From Sphingomonas flavescens (GTDB taxonomy: Bacteria > Pseudomonadota > Alphaproteobacteria > Sphingomonadales > Sphingomonadaceae): a DNA stretch of 64,000 nucleotides. Of the stretch, positions 19,742 through 31,579 are shown one piece after another. Positions within the stretch are counted from its first letter, which is position 1; each line of letters opens with the position of its first letter. The notes under the pieces are model-generated. The model ran no database searches and had not been told where the DNA came from. It saw nothing but the letters and a program-made list of their open reading frames with translations. The translations under genes and the position numbers were made by a program. The stretch lies in the NCBI RefSeq assembly GCF_030866745.1, contig NZ_CP133016.1, forward strand, positions 1,116,001 to 1,180,000, in the 5' to 3' direction.

Positions 19742-21695
19742 GCATCGACGGCGTCAGCACCTGCGGAAGCTCCTCGGGAGGCTTTCCGGGCGCGTACCAC
19801 AGGTAATAGGGCACACCGGCTCTGCCACGCGTCTCGAGGAAGCGCGTGATCGCCGGATCGCCGTTGGTCCAGTCGCCTTCCAGCACCGTGACCCCGGCGC
19901 GCTTGAAGGCGTCGCGGACTTCCGCCCGGTCGATGGCCGCGGCTTCATTCACCTTGCAGGTCAGGCACCAGTCGGCGGTGAAGTAAACGAAGACCGGTTT
20001 GCCCTGCTGCGCCAGCGCAGCGACGCGGACTTCGCTCCACTTCTCCGCGCTACCTGCCCGCTCAGCCTGGGCTTCGACAGGGATCGTGTTCGCAGCGACG
20101 GCCGACGCGGCAACCAGTCCCACGATTGCAGCGATGGCGGGCAAGCCTGTCGCAACGCCACGGCGTTGGCGGCGACCGATCCAGATGAGCAGCGCGATCA
20201 GGGCAATGGCGCTGAGCGCTCCTAATGCCAGCGCCTTCGGACCGCCGAGGCGGTAGACCAGCCACAACGCCGCAATCGCACTCGCGACCATAGGGACGGC
20301 GAGTAAGCGCTTCAGGCGATCCATCCATGGTCCGGGTTTCGGCAGCTTGGTGCGAAGCGCTGGAACGAAGGCGACCGCCACGAAGGGCAGTGCCAATCCA
20401 AGGCCGAGCGCGGCAAAGACGGCGAGAGATCCGGCTGGTGGCAGAAGCAAGGCGGTGCCCAGTGCGGCGCCGAGGAACGGACCTGCGCAGGGCGTGGCCA
20501 CGAATGCAGCCAGCACGCCGGTACCGAAGCTGCCCGCGGGTTGCGCGCGGCCGCCGAGGACGGGCAATTCGAACAGGCCGAGCAGGTTGGCGGTGATCAC
20601 GACCGCAAGGAGCATTAGCAACATGATCGTGCGCGGATCTTGAAGCTGGAAAGCCCAGCCCGCCTGGGCTCCAGCAGCCCGGATGATCAGCAATACCGCG
20701 CCGAGGGCGCCGGTGCCGATCACCGCGCCGGCCGCATAGCTCAGCGCGTCCGATCGGGCCTCGCGTTGCGAACCGCCGGCGCGGGACAGGTGCAGCGCCT
20801 TGAGGGCCAGGATTGGGAAGACGCAGGGCATGAGGTTGAGGAGGATGCCGCCCGCCAGCGCACCAAGGACGGCCCAAAAAATGGCCTGCGCACCTAACGC
20901 CCCTCCGCCGATCACCTCTCCGCCGGAGGGCACTGGTCCCTGCACTGCTCGGAATTCCAGTCCGCGACCGTCCTTGAGCGCCAGCACGCCCTCGAAAGTG
21001 TGCGGCGACGCCTTGGTCGTCAGCTCGGCGACGACCCAGTCGCCGCTGCGGCGGAATTGCTGCGGCGCTTCATAGTCGAACACGTCGTCGGTGATCGGGA
21101 ACAGGTAGGGCTCGGCGACGGCGACGCTCGCCGGTAGCGGTATCGCGACGCGCAGGCGGTTGCCCTGCACGGCGAAATGCGCCGGTGTCGCGAGCGGCTG
21201 CGGAAGCGCCTGGCGCCATGCGTCGAACTGCGCGCGGTTGGGCGTGCCCTGCCCGACCGGCACGTCGAGCGAGAGTTCGCCGCGCTCCGGGACGCAGATC
21301 TTGTCCGTGCAGGCGAGCCAGGTCGCGGCGGCGCGCACCGGGATCGTGCCGGTCGCGTTCGCGGGCACCTTGAGGCGGACGAGCACTGCATAGTCCCGCT
21401 CAAATACGTAGTTCATGAGCCCAGCAACGGTGAGGCGCGTCGGCACCGGGTAGCTCAGTGGCCCGGCCGAAAAGCCTGGCGGCAGCCGCCAGTCGACCGT
21501 CATCGGCAGGCCGGCATCGCCGGGGTTCCGCCAATAACCGTGCCAGCCGCGCTCCGGCCGCATGTGGATGGCGAGCTCCACTTCGCCGCCTGGCGGAGCG
21601 GCGCCCTCGGCGACCAGCTGCGGCACGATGTGCTGAGCGCCAGCAGCAGCCGGTGCCAGCAGCAGACAGAGCAAAAGCAAGAGCCGACGGATCAC
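19710..21695 (-). CDS. DsbD/ScsB-type thiol:disulfide interchange protein
   Basis: A 661-residue membrane reductase that carries electrons from cytoplasmic thioredoxin to periplasmic partners. N-terminal signal peptide (VIRRLLLLLCLLLAPAAAGA); a periplasmic domain with the Cys pair TWLACTDKICVPERGE; a CcdA-like eight-helix core with one Cys each in LMPCVFPILALK and ATPCAGPFLGAAL; and a C-terminal thioredoxin domain with FTADWCLTCKVNE. Start is the GTG at 21695. It follows the second metH gene by 28 bases, so it is probably on the met operon transcript, although no functional link is evident. Confidence 0.92.
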   Translation of the reverse strand: MIRRLLLLLCLLLAPAAAGAQHIVPQLVAEGAAPPGGEVELAIHMRPERGWHGYWRNPGDAGLPMTVDWRLPPGFSAGPLSYPVPTRLTVAGLMNYVFERDYAVLVRLKVPANATGTIPVRAAATWLACTDKICVPERGELSLDVPVGQGTPNRAQFDAWRQALPQPLATPAHFAVQGNRLRVAIPLPASVAVAEPYLFPITDDVFDYEAPQQFRRSGDWVVAELTTKASPHTFEGVLALKDGRGLEFRAVQGPVPSGGEVIGGGALGAQAIFWAVLGALAGGILLNLMPCVFPILALKALHLSRAGGSQREARSDALSYAAGAVIGTGALGAVLLIIRAAGAQAGWAFQLQDPRTIMLLMLLAVVITANLLGLFELPVLGGRAQPAGSFGTGVLAAFVATPCAGPFLGAALGTALLLPPAGSLAVFAALGLGLALPFVAVAFVPALRTKLPKPGPWMDRLKRLLAVPMVASAIAALWLVYRLGGPKALALGALSAIALIALLIWIGRRQRRGVATGLPAIAAIVGLVAASAVAANTIPVEAQAERAGSAEKWSEVRVAALAQQGKPVFVYFTADWCLTCKVNEAAAIDRAEVRDAFKRAGVTVLEGDWTNGDPAITRFLETRGRAGVPYYLWYAPGKPPEELPQVLTPSMLTGRAQAAKR

Positions 21696-21723
21696 GTTGC
21701 CGCCGCTAGTGCGAGTCGCAGGC

Positions 21724-24354
<2,631 letters not shown>

Positions 24355-24358
24355 TTTG

Positions 24359-25405
24359 TCAGGCGGCAATCAGCATCGGCTCGAGCCCGGCAAGCAGGGT
24401 GCCGGGGCGAGGTGCCGGGACGGCGCGCGGCGTGCAATCGCGCACCGCCCCGGCAATTGCGGCGATGTGCAGGGGAGTCGTCCCGCAACAGCCGCCAACT
24501 ACGTTCACCAAACCGCTGGTCCCCCATTCGCGGACCTGCGCCGCCGTCTGTTCGGCGGCCTCGTCATATTCGCCTAGTTCGTTGGGCAGACCGGCGTTGG
24601 GATAGGCCATCACCAGCGTGTCCGCCTGCGCGGCCAACGCTGCCAGATGCGGCCGCAGCTGCGCCGCGCCGAACGAGCAATTGAGCCCGATCGTTACCGG
24701 CTTGGCGTGACGGACCGAAGCCCAGAAAGCTTCCACCGTGTGGCCGGACAGGTTGCGGCCGGAAAGATCCGTCAGCGTCATGGAGATCATCAGCGGCAGC
24801 TCGCGGCCAAGCGCCTGTTCGGCTTCCAGCGTCGCCATGATCGCCGCCTTGGCGTTCAGCGTGTCGAAGATGGTCTCGATCAGGATGAAATCGACGCCCC
24901 CCTCGACTAGCGCGTCGATCTGCTCGCGGTAGACGGCCTTGACCTGATCGAAGTCGACCTCGCGGAAGCCGGGATCGTTGACGTCCGGCGAGAGTGAGAG
25001 GGTCTTGTTGGTCGGACCGAGCGCGCCGGCGACCCAGCGGACTTTTCCGTCCTTCGCCGAATAGGCGTCGGCGACACCGCGCATGATCCTCGCGGATGCG
25101 CGATTGATCTCTCCGACGAGCGCTTCGGCGCCGTAGTCGGCCTGGCTGATCGAGTTGGCGTTGAAGGTGTTGGTCGCCAAGATCTCCGCGCCCGCATCGG
25201 CGAAGCTCTCGCAGATCGATCGCACCACGTCCGGCTTGGTAATGTTGAGCAGGTCGTTGTTGCCGCGCTGGTCCTTCAGCAGGTCCAGGCCGCCACAATA
25301 ATCGTTGGTCTGCAGCTTACGGTTCTGGATCGACGTGCCGTAGGCTCCATCCTTGATGATGATGCGCTTGGCCGCTTCGGCGCGCAGGGATTGGGAAGCA
25401 CTCAT
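24359..25405 (-). CDS. Methionine synthase, homocysteine S-methyltransferase subunit (split MetH, N-terminal part)
   Basis: A 348-residue homocysteine-binding barrel corresponding to module 1 of Met[36 protein letters not shown], and the zinc Cys in GLNCSFGA and the double Cys [15 protein letters not shown]. In E. coli this is fused to the rest of MetH; here it ends with its own stop after a short tail ([15 protein letters not shown]). It overlaps metF by four bases (ATGA) and lies four bases before the second metH gene, so the two parts are made together and presumably act as a complex. Confidence 0.95.
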   Translation of the reverse strand: MSASQSLRAEAAKRIIIKDGAYGTSIQNRKLQTNDYCGGLDLLKDQRGNNDLLNITKPDVVRSICESFADAGAEILATNTFNANSISQADYGAEALVGEINRASARIMRGVADAYSAKDGKVRWVAGALGPTNKTLSLSPDVNDPGFREVDFDQVKAVYREQIDALVEGGVDFILIETIFDTLNAKAAIMATLEAEQALGRELPLMISMTLTDLSGRNLSGHTVEAFWASVRHAKPVTIGLNCSFGAAQLRPHLAALAAQADTLVMAYPNAGLPNELGEYDEAAEQTAAQVREWGTSGLVNVVGGCCGTTPLHIAAIAGAVRDCTPRAVPAPRPGTLLAGLEPMLIAA

Positions 25406-26304
25406 GATTTCGCCCTTGCGCCCAGCAGGTGGCAGATGGCGTAGCTGAGCTCTGCCCGGTTGAGCGTGTAGAAGTGGAAAGTTCGTTCACCGCCAGCGTA
25501 CAGCTGGCCGCACAGTTCGGCCGCGACGGTGGCGGCGATCAGCTGGCGCGCCGCCGGGAGATCGTCAAGGCCTTCGAACAGGTCGTCGAGCCATTTGGGA
25601 ATTGCAGCGCCGCAACTCGCTGCGAAGCGGCGCGTCGTGGCGACGTTCGATACCGGCAGGATGCCGGGCACGATCTCGACATCAATGCCCGCCGCTGCCG
25701 CGTCATCGCGGAAGCGGAAAAAGCAATCGGCGGAAAAGAAGAACTGCGTGATCGCCCGATCCGCCCCGGCGTCGACCTTGCGCTTCAGATTTTCGAGATC
25801 GAACTGCCGCGTCGACGAATCTGGATGGCACTCCGGATAGGCCGCGACGGAGATGTCGAATGGCGCCACCTCCTTCAGGCCGCGGACCAGCTCCACCGCA
25901 TCGCGATAGCCACCGGGATGTGGCTGATATTTCGATCCCGGCTCCGTAGGGTCGCCGCGCAGCGCCACGATGTGACGGACCCCGGCGTCCCAGTAGCTGC
26001 GTGCGACCTCGTCCACTTCCTCACGGGTCGCGCCCACGCAGGTGAGGTGAGCGGCAGGCGTCAGCGACGTCTCCTTGAGGATACGTTCGACAGTCGCGTG
26101 CGTCCGTTCGCGCGTGGAGCCGCCGGCACCGTAAGTGACCGAAACAAAGCGCGGCTGCAGTGGCTCGAGAGTCTTGATCGACTCCCAGAGCGTCTGCTCC
26201 ATCTTCTCCGTCTTCGGCGGAAAGAATTCGAAGCTCACCTGAACGTCGCCGCGGGCTTCCGCGAATAGCGGCAGATGCCGCCCGAGCGATTCGAGCGCAT
26301 TCAT
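25402..26304 (-). CDS. metF: 5,10-methylenetetrahydrofolate reductase
   Basis: A 300-residue FAD-dependent TIM-barrel enzyme that makes 5-methyl-tetrahydrofolate, the methyl donor for the MetH proteins encoded next. Diagnostic: VSFEFFPPKTEKMEQTLWES with the catalytic Glu, FVSVTYGAGGSTRERT, VRHIVALRGDP and DRAITQFFFSADCFF. Starts with an ATG that overlaps the upstream regulator gene by four bases and ends four bases inside the homocysteine methyltransferase gene: a fully coupled metF-metH1-metH2 operon. Confidence 0.97.
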   Translation of the reverse strand: MNALESLGRHLPLFAEARGDVQVSFEFFPPKTEKMEQTLWESIKTLEPLQPRFVSVTYGAGGSTRERTHATVERILKETSLTPAAHLTCVGATREEVDEVARSYWDAGVRHIVALRGDPTEPGSKYQPHPGGYRDAVELVRGLKEVAPFDISVAAYPECHPDSSTRQFDLENLKRKVDAGADRAITQFFFSADCFFRFRDDAAAAGIDVEIVPGILPVSNVATTRRFAASCGAAIPKWLDDLFEGLDDLPAARQLIAATVAAELCGQLYAGGERTFHFYTLNRAELSYAICHLLGARAKS

Positions 26305-27260
26305 GCGGCCCTCCGCTCTTTCTCGGCAGCCTTCACGCCTCGCCAGATGGTGACCGTGAGCTCGCCGCCTTCCAGATGGCGGACCTGATCGACCTCGAGT
26401 CCGGCCGCCGCGAACCAGCCGTTCATGACGTCTTCCTCGAAGCCGAGGCGGATGTGGGCATCGCGCTCGCGCAATTCCTCGCGCTCGTGCGCTGCGAAAT
26501 CGACGACCAGCAATGTACCGCCGGGCGCAAGTACGCGCGCCGCCTCAGCGACCGCCTTTGCAGGCGAATGAGCATAATGGAGTACCTGATGGATGATGAT
26601 ATTGTCCGCCGTCTGATCGGCGAGCGGCAATGCGTACATGTCGCCCTGACGGAGGCTGGATGCGATACCGGCCGCCTCAAGCTTCACACGGGCGAGGCGC
26701 AGCATTTCCGACGAACGGTCGATGCCGATCGCCTGCGATGCGCGCGGACCGAATAGCTCGATCATGCGACCCGTGCCGGTACCGACGTCGACCAGCCGCC
26801 CGAGCGGGCGCTTGCCCAAGGCGCCGTCAATCGCCTGCTCGACCTCGCTCTCGGCAGCGTGAAGCGAGCGGATCTGATCCCAGATCTCGGCATGACCCGA
26901 GAAGTAGCGGTTGGCGGCCTCGGCGCGCTCGGCACGAATGCCTTCCGTCCGCGCTGCATCGGTAGCAAACCAGCGCGCTGTGTCCTCATCCGCCCACTGA
27001 TCGATCAGCGCGAAGAGAGGAGCCACACGCTCAGCGTCTCCGAGCGTCAGGAAAACCCAGCTGCCTTCCTTGCGGCGATCGAGAACTTCGGCATCTGCCA
27101 GAATCTTGAGATGTCGCGAAACGCGCGGCTGACTTTGGCCCAGGATCTGCGCCAACTCTCCGACCGACAATTCCATTTGCCGTAACAAAGCGAGAATGCG
27201 CAGCCGCGTTGGGTCGGCAAGCGCCTGAAATCGGTCAGCAAGGGGCAAAGCGCCGGTCAC
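26301..27260 (-). CDS. ArsR-family regulator fused to a SAM-dependent methyltransferase domain; probable met operon regulator
   Basis: A 319-residue two-domain protein. Residues 1-95 are an ArsR winged helix (FQALADPTRLRILALLRQME, recognition helix SQPRVSRHLKILADAEVL) without the Cys-rich metal site ELCVCDL. Residues about 140-319 are a class I methyltransferase with motif I RLVDVGTGTGRMIELFG and VLAPGGTLLVVDF. It heads the metF-metH operon and lies beside a perfect 20-bp palindrome at 27270-27289, so it likely binds there and senses SAM or SAH, as known for ArsR-type SahR regulators. GTG start at 27260, no clear ribosome site. Confidence 0.88.
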   Translation of the reverse strand: MTGALPLADRFQALADPTRLRILALLRQMELSVGELAQILGQSQPRVSRHLKILADAEVLDRRKEGSWVFLTLGDAERVAPLFALIDQWADEDTARWFATDAARTEGIRAERAEAANRYFSGHAEIWDQIRSLHAAESEVEQAIDGALGKRPLGRLVDVGTGTGRMIELFGPRASQAIGIDRSSEMLRLARVKLEAAGIASSLRQGDMYALPLADQTADNIIIHQVLHYAHSPAKAVAEAARVLAPGGTLLVVDFAAHEREELRERDAHIRLGFEEDVMNGWFAAAGLEVDQVRHLEGGELTVTIWRGVKAAEKERRAA

Positions 27261-27269
27261 GAGTTAAGG

Positions 27270-27289
27270 ATATAAAGATATCTTTATAT
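27270..27289. promoter_or_regulatory. Perfect 20-bp palindrome, probable operator of the met regulator
   Basis: ATATAAAGATATCTTTATAT is its own reverse complement over all 20 bases and sits 10 bases upstream of the GTG of the ArsR-methyltransferase gene, in an AT-rich island of an otherwise GC-rich sequence. Its length suits a dimeric winged-helix repressor, and its place suggests autoregulation of the whole met operon. The divergent lipoprotein gene begins 142 bases away and may share the control region. Confidence 0.75.
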
Positions 27290-27391
27290 GGTCAATTCAT
27301 TGCATGAATTTATACCCTTGTGCGGGAGTAGAGATTACCGCTAATGCCGAAGGTCTGGCCTGAAGCGACTCGCGTCCGACGGCCGGGTTGG

Positions 27392-27415
27392 ATGCCCACC
27401 CCCACGGGCATTTTT
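27392..27415 (+). terminator. Terminator-like hairpin in the leader of the small lipoprotein gene
   Basis: ATGCCC and GGGCAT enclose an eight-base loop and are followed by a run of five T on the plus strand. No plus-strand gene precedes it; the lipoprotein ribosome site (GAGGGAG) begins directly after. It is either a leader attenuator or the end of a short untranslated RNA beginning near 27310. Confidence 0.5.
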
Positions 27416-27431
27416 GAGGGAGTGAAAGACC

Positions 27432-27671
27432 ATGAAGAAGGTTGCCATCGTGACCGCCGCCGTTTGCGCCCTCGCGCTCGGTGCGTGCAGCAAGAAAGAA
27501 GAAGCCAACACGGCCGCCAACGAGACCGCAGTCGAGAACACCGCTTCGACCGACGTCAACGTTGCCGCCAACGACGTGACCGCGAATGCGGACGCGGCGC
27601 TGAACGCCGACGTCAATGCCATCGACAATTCGACGGCCAACGACGTCGCGAACGCGACCGAGAACAAGTAA
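27432..27671 (+). CDS. Small Asn/Ala-rich lipoprotein
   Basis: A 79-residue protein with a lipoprotein signal (MKKVAIVTAAVCALALGACS, lipidated Cys at residue 19) and a low-complexity mature part of Asn, Ala, Asp, Thr and Val (NETAVENTASTDVNVAAND). No structured domain is evident. Ribosome site GAGGGAG lies 7 bases before the ATG. Such circular-looking Asn/Ala-rich lipoproteins are common in sphingomonads, with no known role. A very good terminator follows. The leader carries a terminator-like hairpin. Confidence 0.85.
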   Translation: MKKVAIVTAAVCALALGACSKKEEANTAANETAVENTASTDVNVAANDVTANADAALNADVNAIDNSTANDVANATENK

Positions 27672-27697
27672 GCTTCTCGCTTACCGCTCGATTAGAG

Positions 27698-27731
27698 AAA
27701 GGGCCGTTCCTTCGGGAGCGGCCCTTTTTTT
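27698..27731 (+). terminator. Strong rho-independent terminator after the Asn/Ala-rich lipoprotein
   Basis: AAAGGGCCGTTCC pairs with GGAGCGGCCCTTT around a UUCG tetraloop (27711-27714), with one G-U pair, and runs into seven T. Confidence 0.95.
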
Positions 27732-27760
27732 GTGCTCGGACAAAGTGGTACTTGGCCGGA

Positions 27761-27940
27761 GTGAGAAGATTGATTGCCTGCTTCCTGTTGCTCGCGGCCT
27801 GCCGGGACGACCGTCCGCCAGCGCCCACCACGGAGGAGAGCGCGCAGCTGAACTCGGCCGAGGACATGCTGAACGACATGGCCCGCAACGAAGAAGGGCC
27901 AGCAGATCGCTCCGCCGGCCCTTCCAATCAGTCAGAGTGA
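27761..27940 (+). CDS. Small putative lipoprotein
   Basis: A 59-residue protein read from the GTG at 27761: VRRLIACFLLLAACRDDRPP, with a short signal peptide and lipobox LAAC (Cys at residue 14). The acidic mature part (TTEESAQLNSAEDMLNDMAR) is mostly helical in character with no known domain. GGCCGGA just before the GTG is a weak ribosome site. It begins 30 bases after a strong terminator, so it needs its own promoter or read-through, and it converges on groEL with a 10-base gap. Confidence 0.6.
   Translation: MRRLIACFLLLAACRDDRPPAPTTEESAQLNSAEDMLNDMARNEEGPADRSAGPSNQSE
27893..27924 (-). terminator. Hairpin at the 3' side of groEL
   Basis: GAAGGGCC (27893-27900) and GGCCCTTC (27917-27924) form an eight-pair stem with a 16-base loop. 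Read on the minus strand it lies 27 bases after the groEL stop and is followed by TTCGTTG, so it may end groESL transcripts, though without a proper U-run. It falls inside the small convergent lipoprotein gene. Confidence 0.35.
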
Positions 27941-27950
27941 ACGTCCGGAC

Positions 27951-29606
<1,656 letters not shown>

Positions 29607-29663
29607 TCATAATCTGGAAGTTTGCTAAGTTCGTTCCTCAACGCGCGCGCGAGGAATGCGAGG

Positions 29664-29951
29664 TCAGCCGACGATCCCGAGGATGTCGCTTTCCTTCATG
29701 ATGATCAGGTCTTCACCGTCGATCTTGACCTCGGTGCCCGACCACTTGCCGAACAGGATCTTGTCGCCGGCCTTGACGTCCAGCGGCGTGACCTTGCCAT
29801 CGTCGGCGCGCGCGCCGGTCCCGACGGAGATGACTTCGCCTTCCTGCGGCTTTTCCTTGGCAGTGTCCGGGATGATGATCCCGCCGGCGGTCTTTTCATC
29901 GGCCTCGACGCGACGGACGAGAACACGATCATGAAGCGGCCTGAAACCCAT
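29664..29951 (-). CDS. groES: Co-chaperonin GroES
   Basis: A 95-residue lid protein for Gro[22 protein letters not shown], the mobile loop ([20 protein letters not shown]) and [20 protein letters not shown] are typical. First gene of groESL. A CIRCE inverted repeat lies 43 bases upstream of its ATG, so it is expected to be repressed by HrcA and induced by heat shock. Confidence 0.99.
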   Translation of the reverse strand: MGFRPLHDRVLVRRVEADEKTAGGIIIPDTAKEKPQEGEVISVGTGARADDGKVTPLDVKAGDKILFGKWSGTEVKIDGEDLIIMKESDILGIVG

Positions 29952-29994
29952 GGGTTGAACCCCCTCTTTCTCTCTTCAAGTTGAACATGTTTCG

Positions 29995-30021
29995 TTGGCA
30001 CTCATCATGTGAGAGTGCCAG
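29995..30021 (-). promoter_or_regulatory. CIRCE element upstream of groES
   Basis: TTGGCACTC (29995-30003), a nine-base spacer and GAGTGCCAG (30013-30021) match the CIRCE consensus TTAGCACTC-N9-GAGTGCTAA, with one wobble between arms. CIRCE is bound by the repressor HrcA. hrcA itself is not in the window. Confidence 0.92.
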
Positions 30022-30056
30022 CGACCCGGCGCATATGGGTTCGACACTCCAACCCG

Positions 30057-31478
30057 TCAATGGGTCGCGACGGCTTTGATTTTGGGGGGTTCGCGGTCCG
30101 CCAGCCCGAGCGTCCCGCGCTGCGTCCAGCGCCACAACATGAGGAGTGCGACGACGCCTAGACCGGCCGCCAGACCGACCCAAATTCCCACCCCGCGCCA
30201 GTCGAGAACAAACGCCAGGGCGATGCCGACCCCCAGGCCGATCGCCCAATAGCCGAAGAGCGCAAAGATCATCGGGACGCGCGTGTCATGCAGCCCGCGC
30301 AGCATGCCGGCGCCGACGACCTGAGCGCCGTCCGCGATTTGAAACAAGGCGGCGATCAGGAGAAACGAAACACCGAGCGAAATCACGTTCGCATTCGCGG
30401 CACTGTCATCGAGAAACAGCGTGATCAGTTCGCGCGGAAACAGGAACATGACGCCGGCCATCACCGTCATGAACGCAATGCCCAGAACGAAGGCCGTCCA
30501 ACCCGCGAGCGCGACAGCGTGCGGGTCGTTGCGTCCATAAGCGAGGCCGACGCGGACCGTCGCCGCCTGGCCGAGGGCCAGCGGGACCATGAACGTCGTC
30601 GCCGCGATCTGTAGCGCAATCTGATGTGCCGCGACCGAGGGCGCTCCAAACAGGCCCATCAGATAGGCGGCGGCACTGAACACGCCGCCTTCGAAGCCCA
30701 TCGTCAATCCGATCGGACCGCCGAGCCGGAACAGCTGGCGAAACCGGGGCCAGTCTGGCCGCCAGAACCGGCCGAACAAATGAAAGCGCCGGAATTGACG
30801 ATCGGACAGCACCACGGCGGTGAGCGCCAGCGCCATGGCCGTCCACACGATCGAACTGCCGATCCCGCCGCCCAGGATACCGAGCGCAGGCAGGCCGAGA
30901 TGGCCGAAGATGAGGGCCCAGCTGACAAGCGCATTGAGCGGTATGCCGACGGAGCTGATCACCAGGATCCAACCCGGCCGCTCCATCGCGGAAACGAAAT
31001 TGCGCAGGGTCTGGAACAGCATCCACGGCGGAATGACCCACATGTATCCGCGCAGAAAGCGACCGGCGAGCGACGCCAGTTCAGGTTCCTGACCGAAGGC
31101 GAGGATAATGCCCTCGGCGTTCCACAGGACGACGAGAACGGGCGCGGCCATCAACGCGGCGGCCCACACAGACTGCCGAAACGTGCGGCGGACATCGCGC
31201 ACGGCGTTGAAGCGCGCGCCAAGCGCGGAAGCGATCATCGGCGACGAGGCCGTGAGCACGCCAAGCGCAAACAACACCATGCCGAACGAGAGGCTGAGGC
31301 CCAGCGCGGCAGCTGCAAGCTCCTTTGCCCCTAGCCACCCAAGCAGGATGACATCGGTCGCCTGGATCAACTGCATGGTCAGATTGGCGAGGATCAACGG
31401 CCAGGCAAGCGCGAGCGTGGCGCGAAGTTCGTCGCGCCAAGGACTGCGTCGCCCGGCGATGCTGGTTTCCTGCCGCAT
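30057..31478 (-). CDS. MATE-family efflux transporter (NorM-like)
   Basis: A 473-residue inner-membrane protein with about twelve hydrophobic helices in two related halves. Opening LAWPLILANLTMQLIQATDV and the repeat-equivalent LGGPIGLTMGFEGGVFSAAA are typical of MATE/NorM proteins, as is APSVAAHQIALQIAATTFMV. These export cationic drugs by Na+ or H+ antiport; the substrate here is unknown. ATG at 31478; the stop lies 36 bases from the groES CIRCE, and it is divergent from sppA. Confidence 0.92.
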   Translation of the reverse strand: MRQETSIAGRRSPWRDELRATLALAWPLILANLTMQLIQATDVILLGWLGAKELAAAALGLSLSFGMVLFALGVLTASSPMIASALGARFNAVRDVRRTFRQSVWAAALMAAPVLVVLWNAEGIILAFGQEPELASLAGRFLRGYMWVIPPWMLFQTLRNFVSAMERPGWILVISSVGIPLNALVSWALIFGHLGLPALGILGGGIGSSIVWTAMALALTAVVLSDRQFRRFHLFGRFWRPDWPRFRQLFRLGGPIGLTMGFEGGVFSAAAYLMGLFGAPSVAAHQIALQIAATTFMVPLALGQAATVRVGLAYGRNDPHAVALAGWTAFVLGIAFMTVMAGVMFLFPRELITLFLDDSAANANVISLGVSFLLIAALFQIADGAQVVGAGMLRGLHDTRVPMIFALFGYWAIGLGVGIALAFVLDWRGVGIWVGLAAGLGVVALLMLWRWTQRGTLGLADREPPKIKAVATH

Positions 31479-31579
31479 GACGGGCGCGCCCTAGCCGTCC
31501 GCCGACCCGTCGAAAAGGTTTGGCCGCCTGCCCGCTCCTCCGCTAGCAACGGTGCAAAGTTGATGCAGAGGCTGTGGCA

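Noticed and set aside
27300..27420. SAM-II or SAH riboswitch near the met operon
   Set aside because: The leader lies on the strand of the lipoprotein, not of metF, and no conserved core of either class was recognised.
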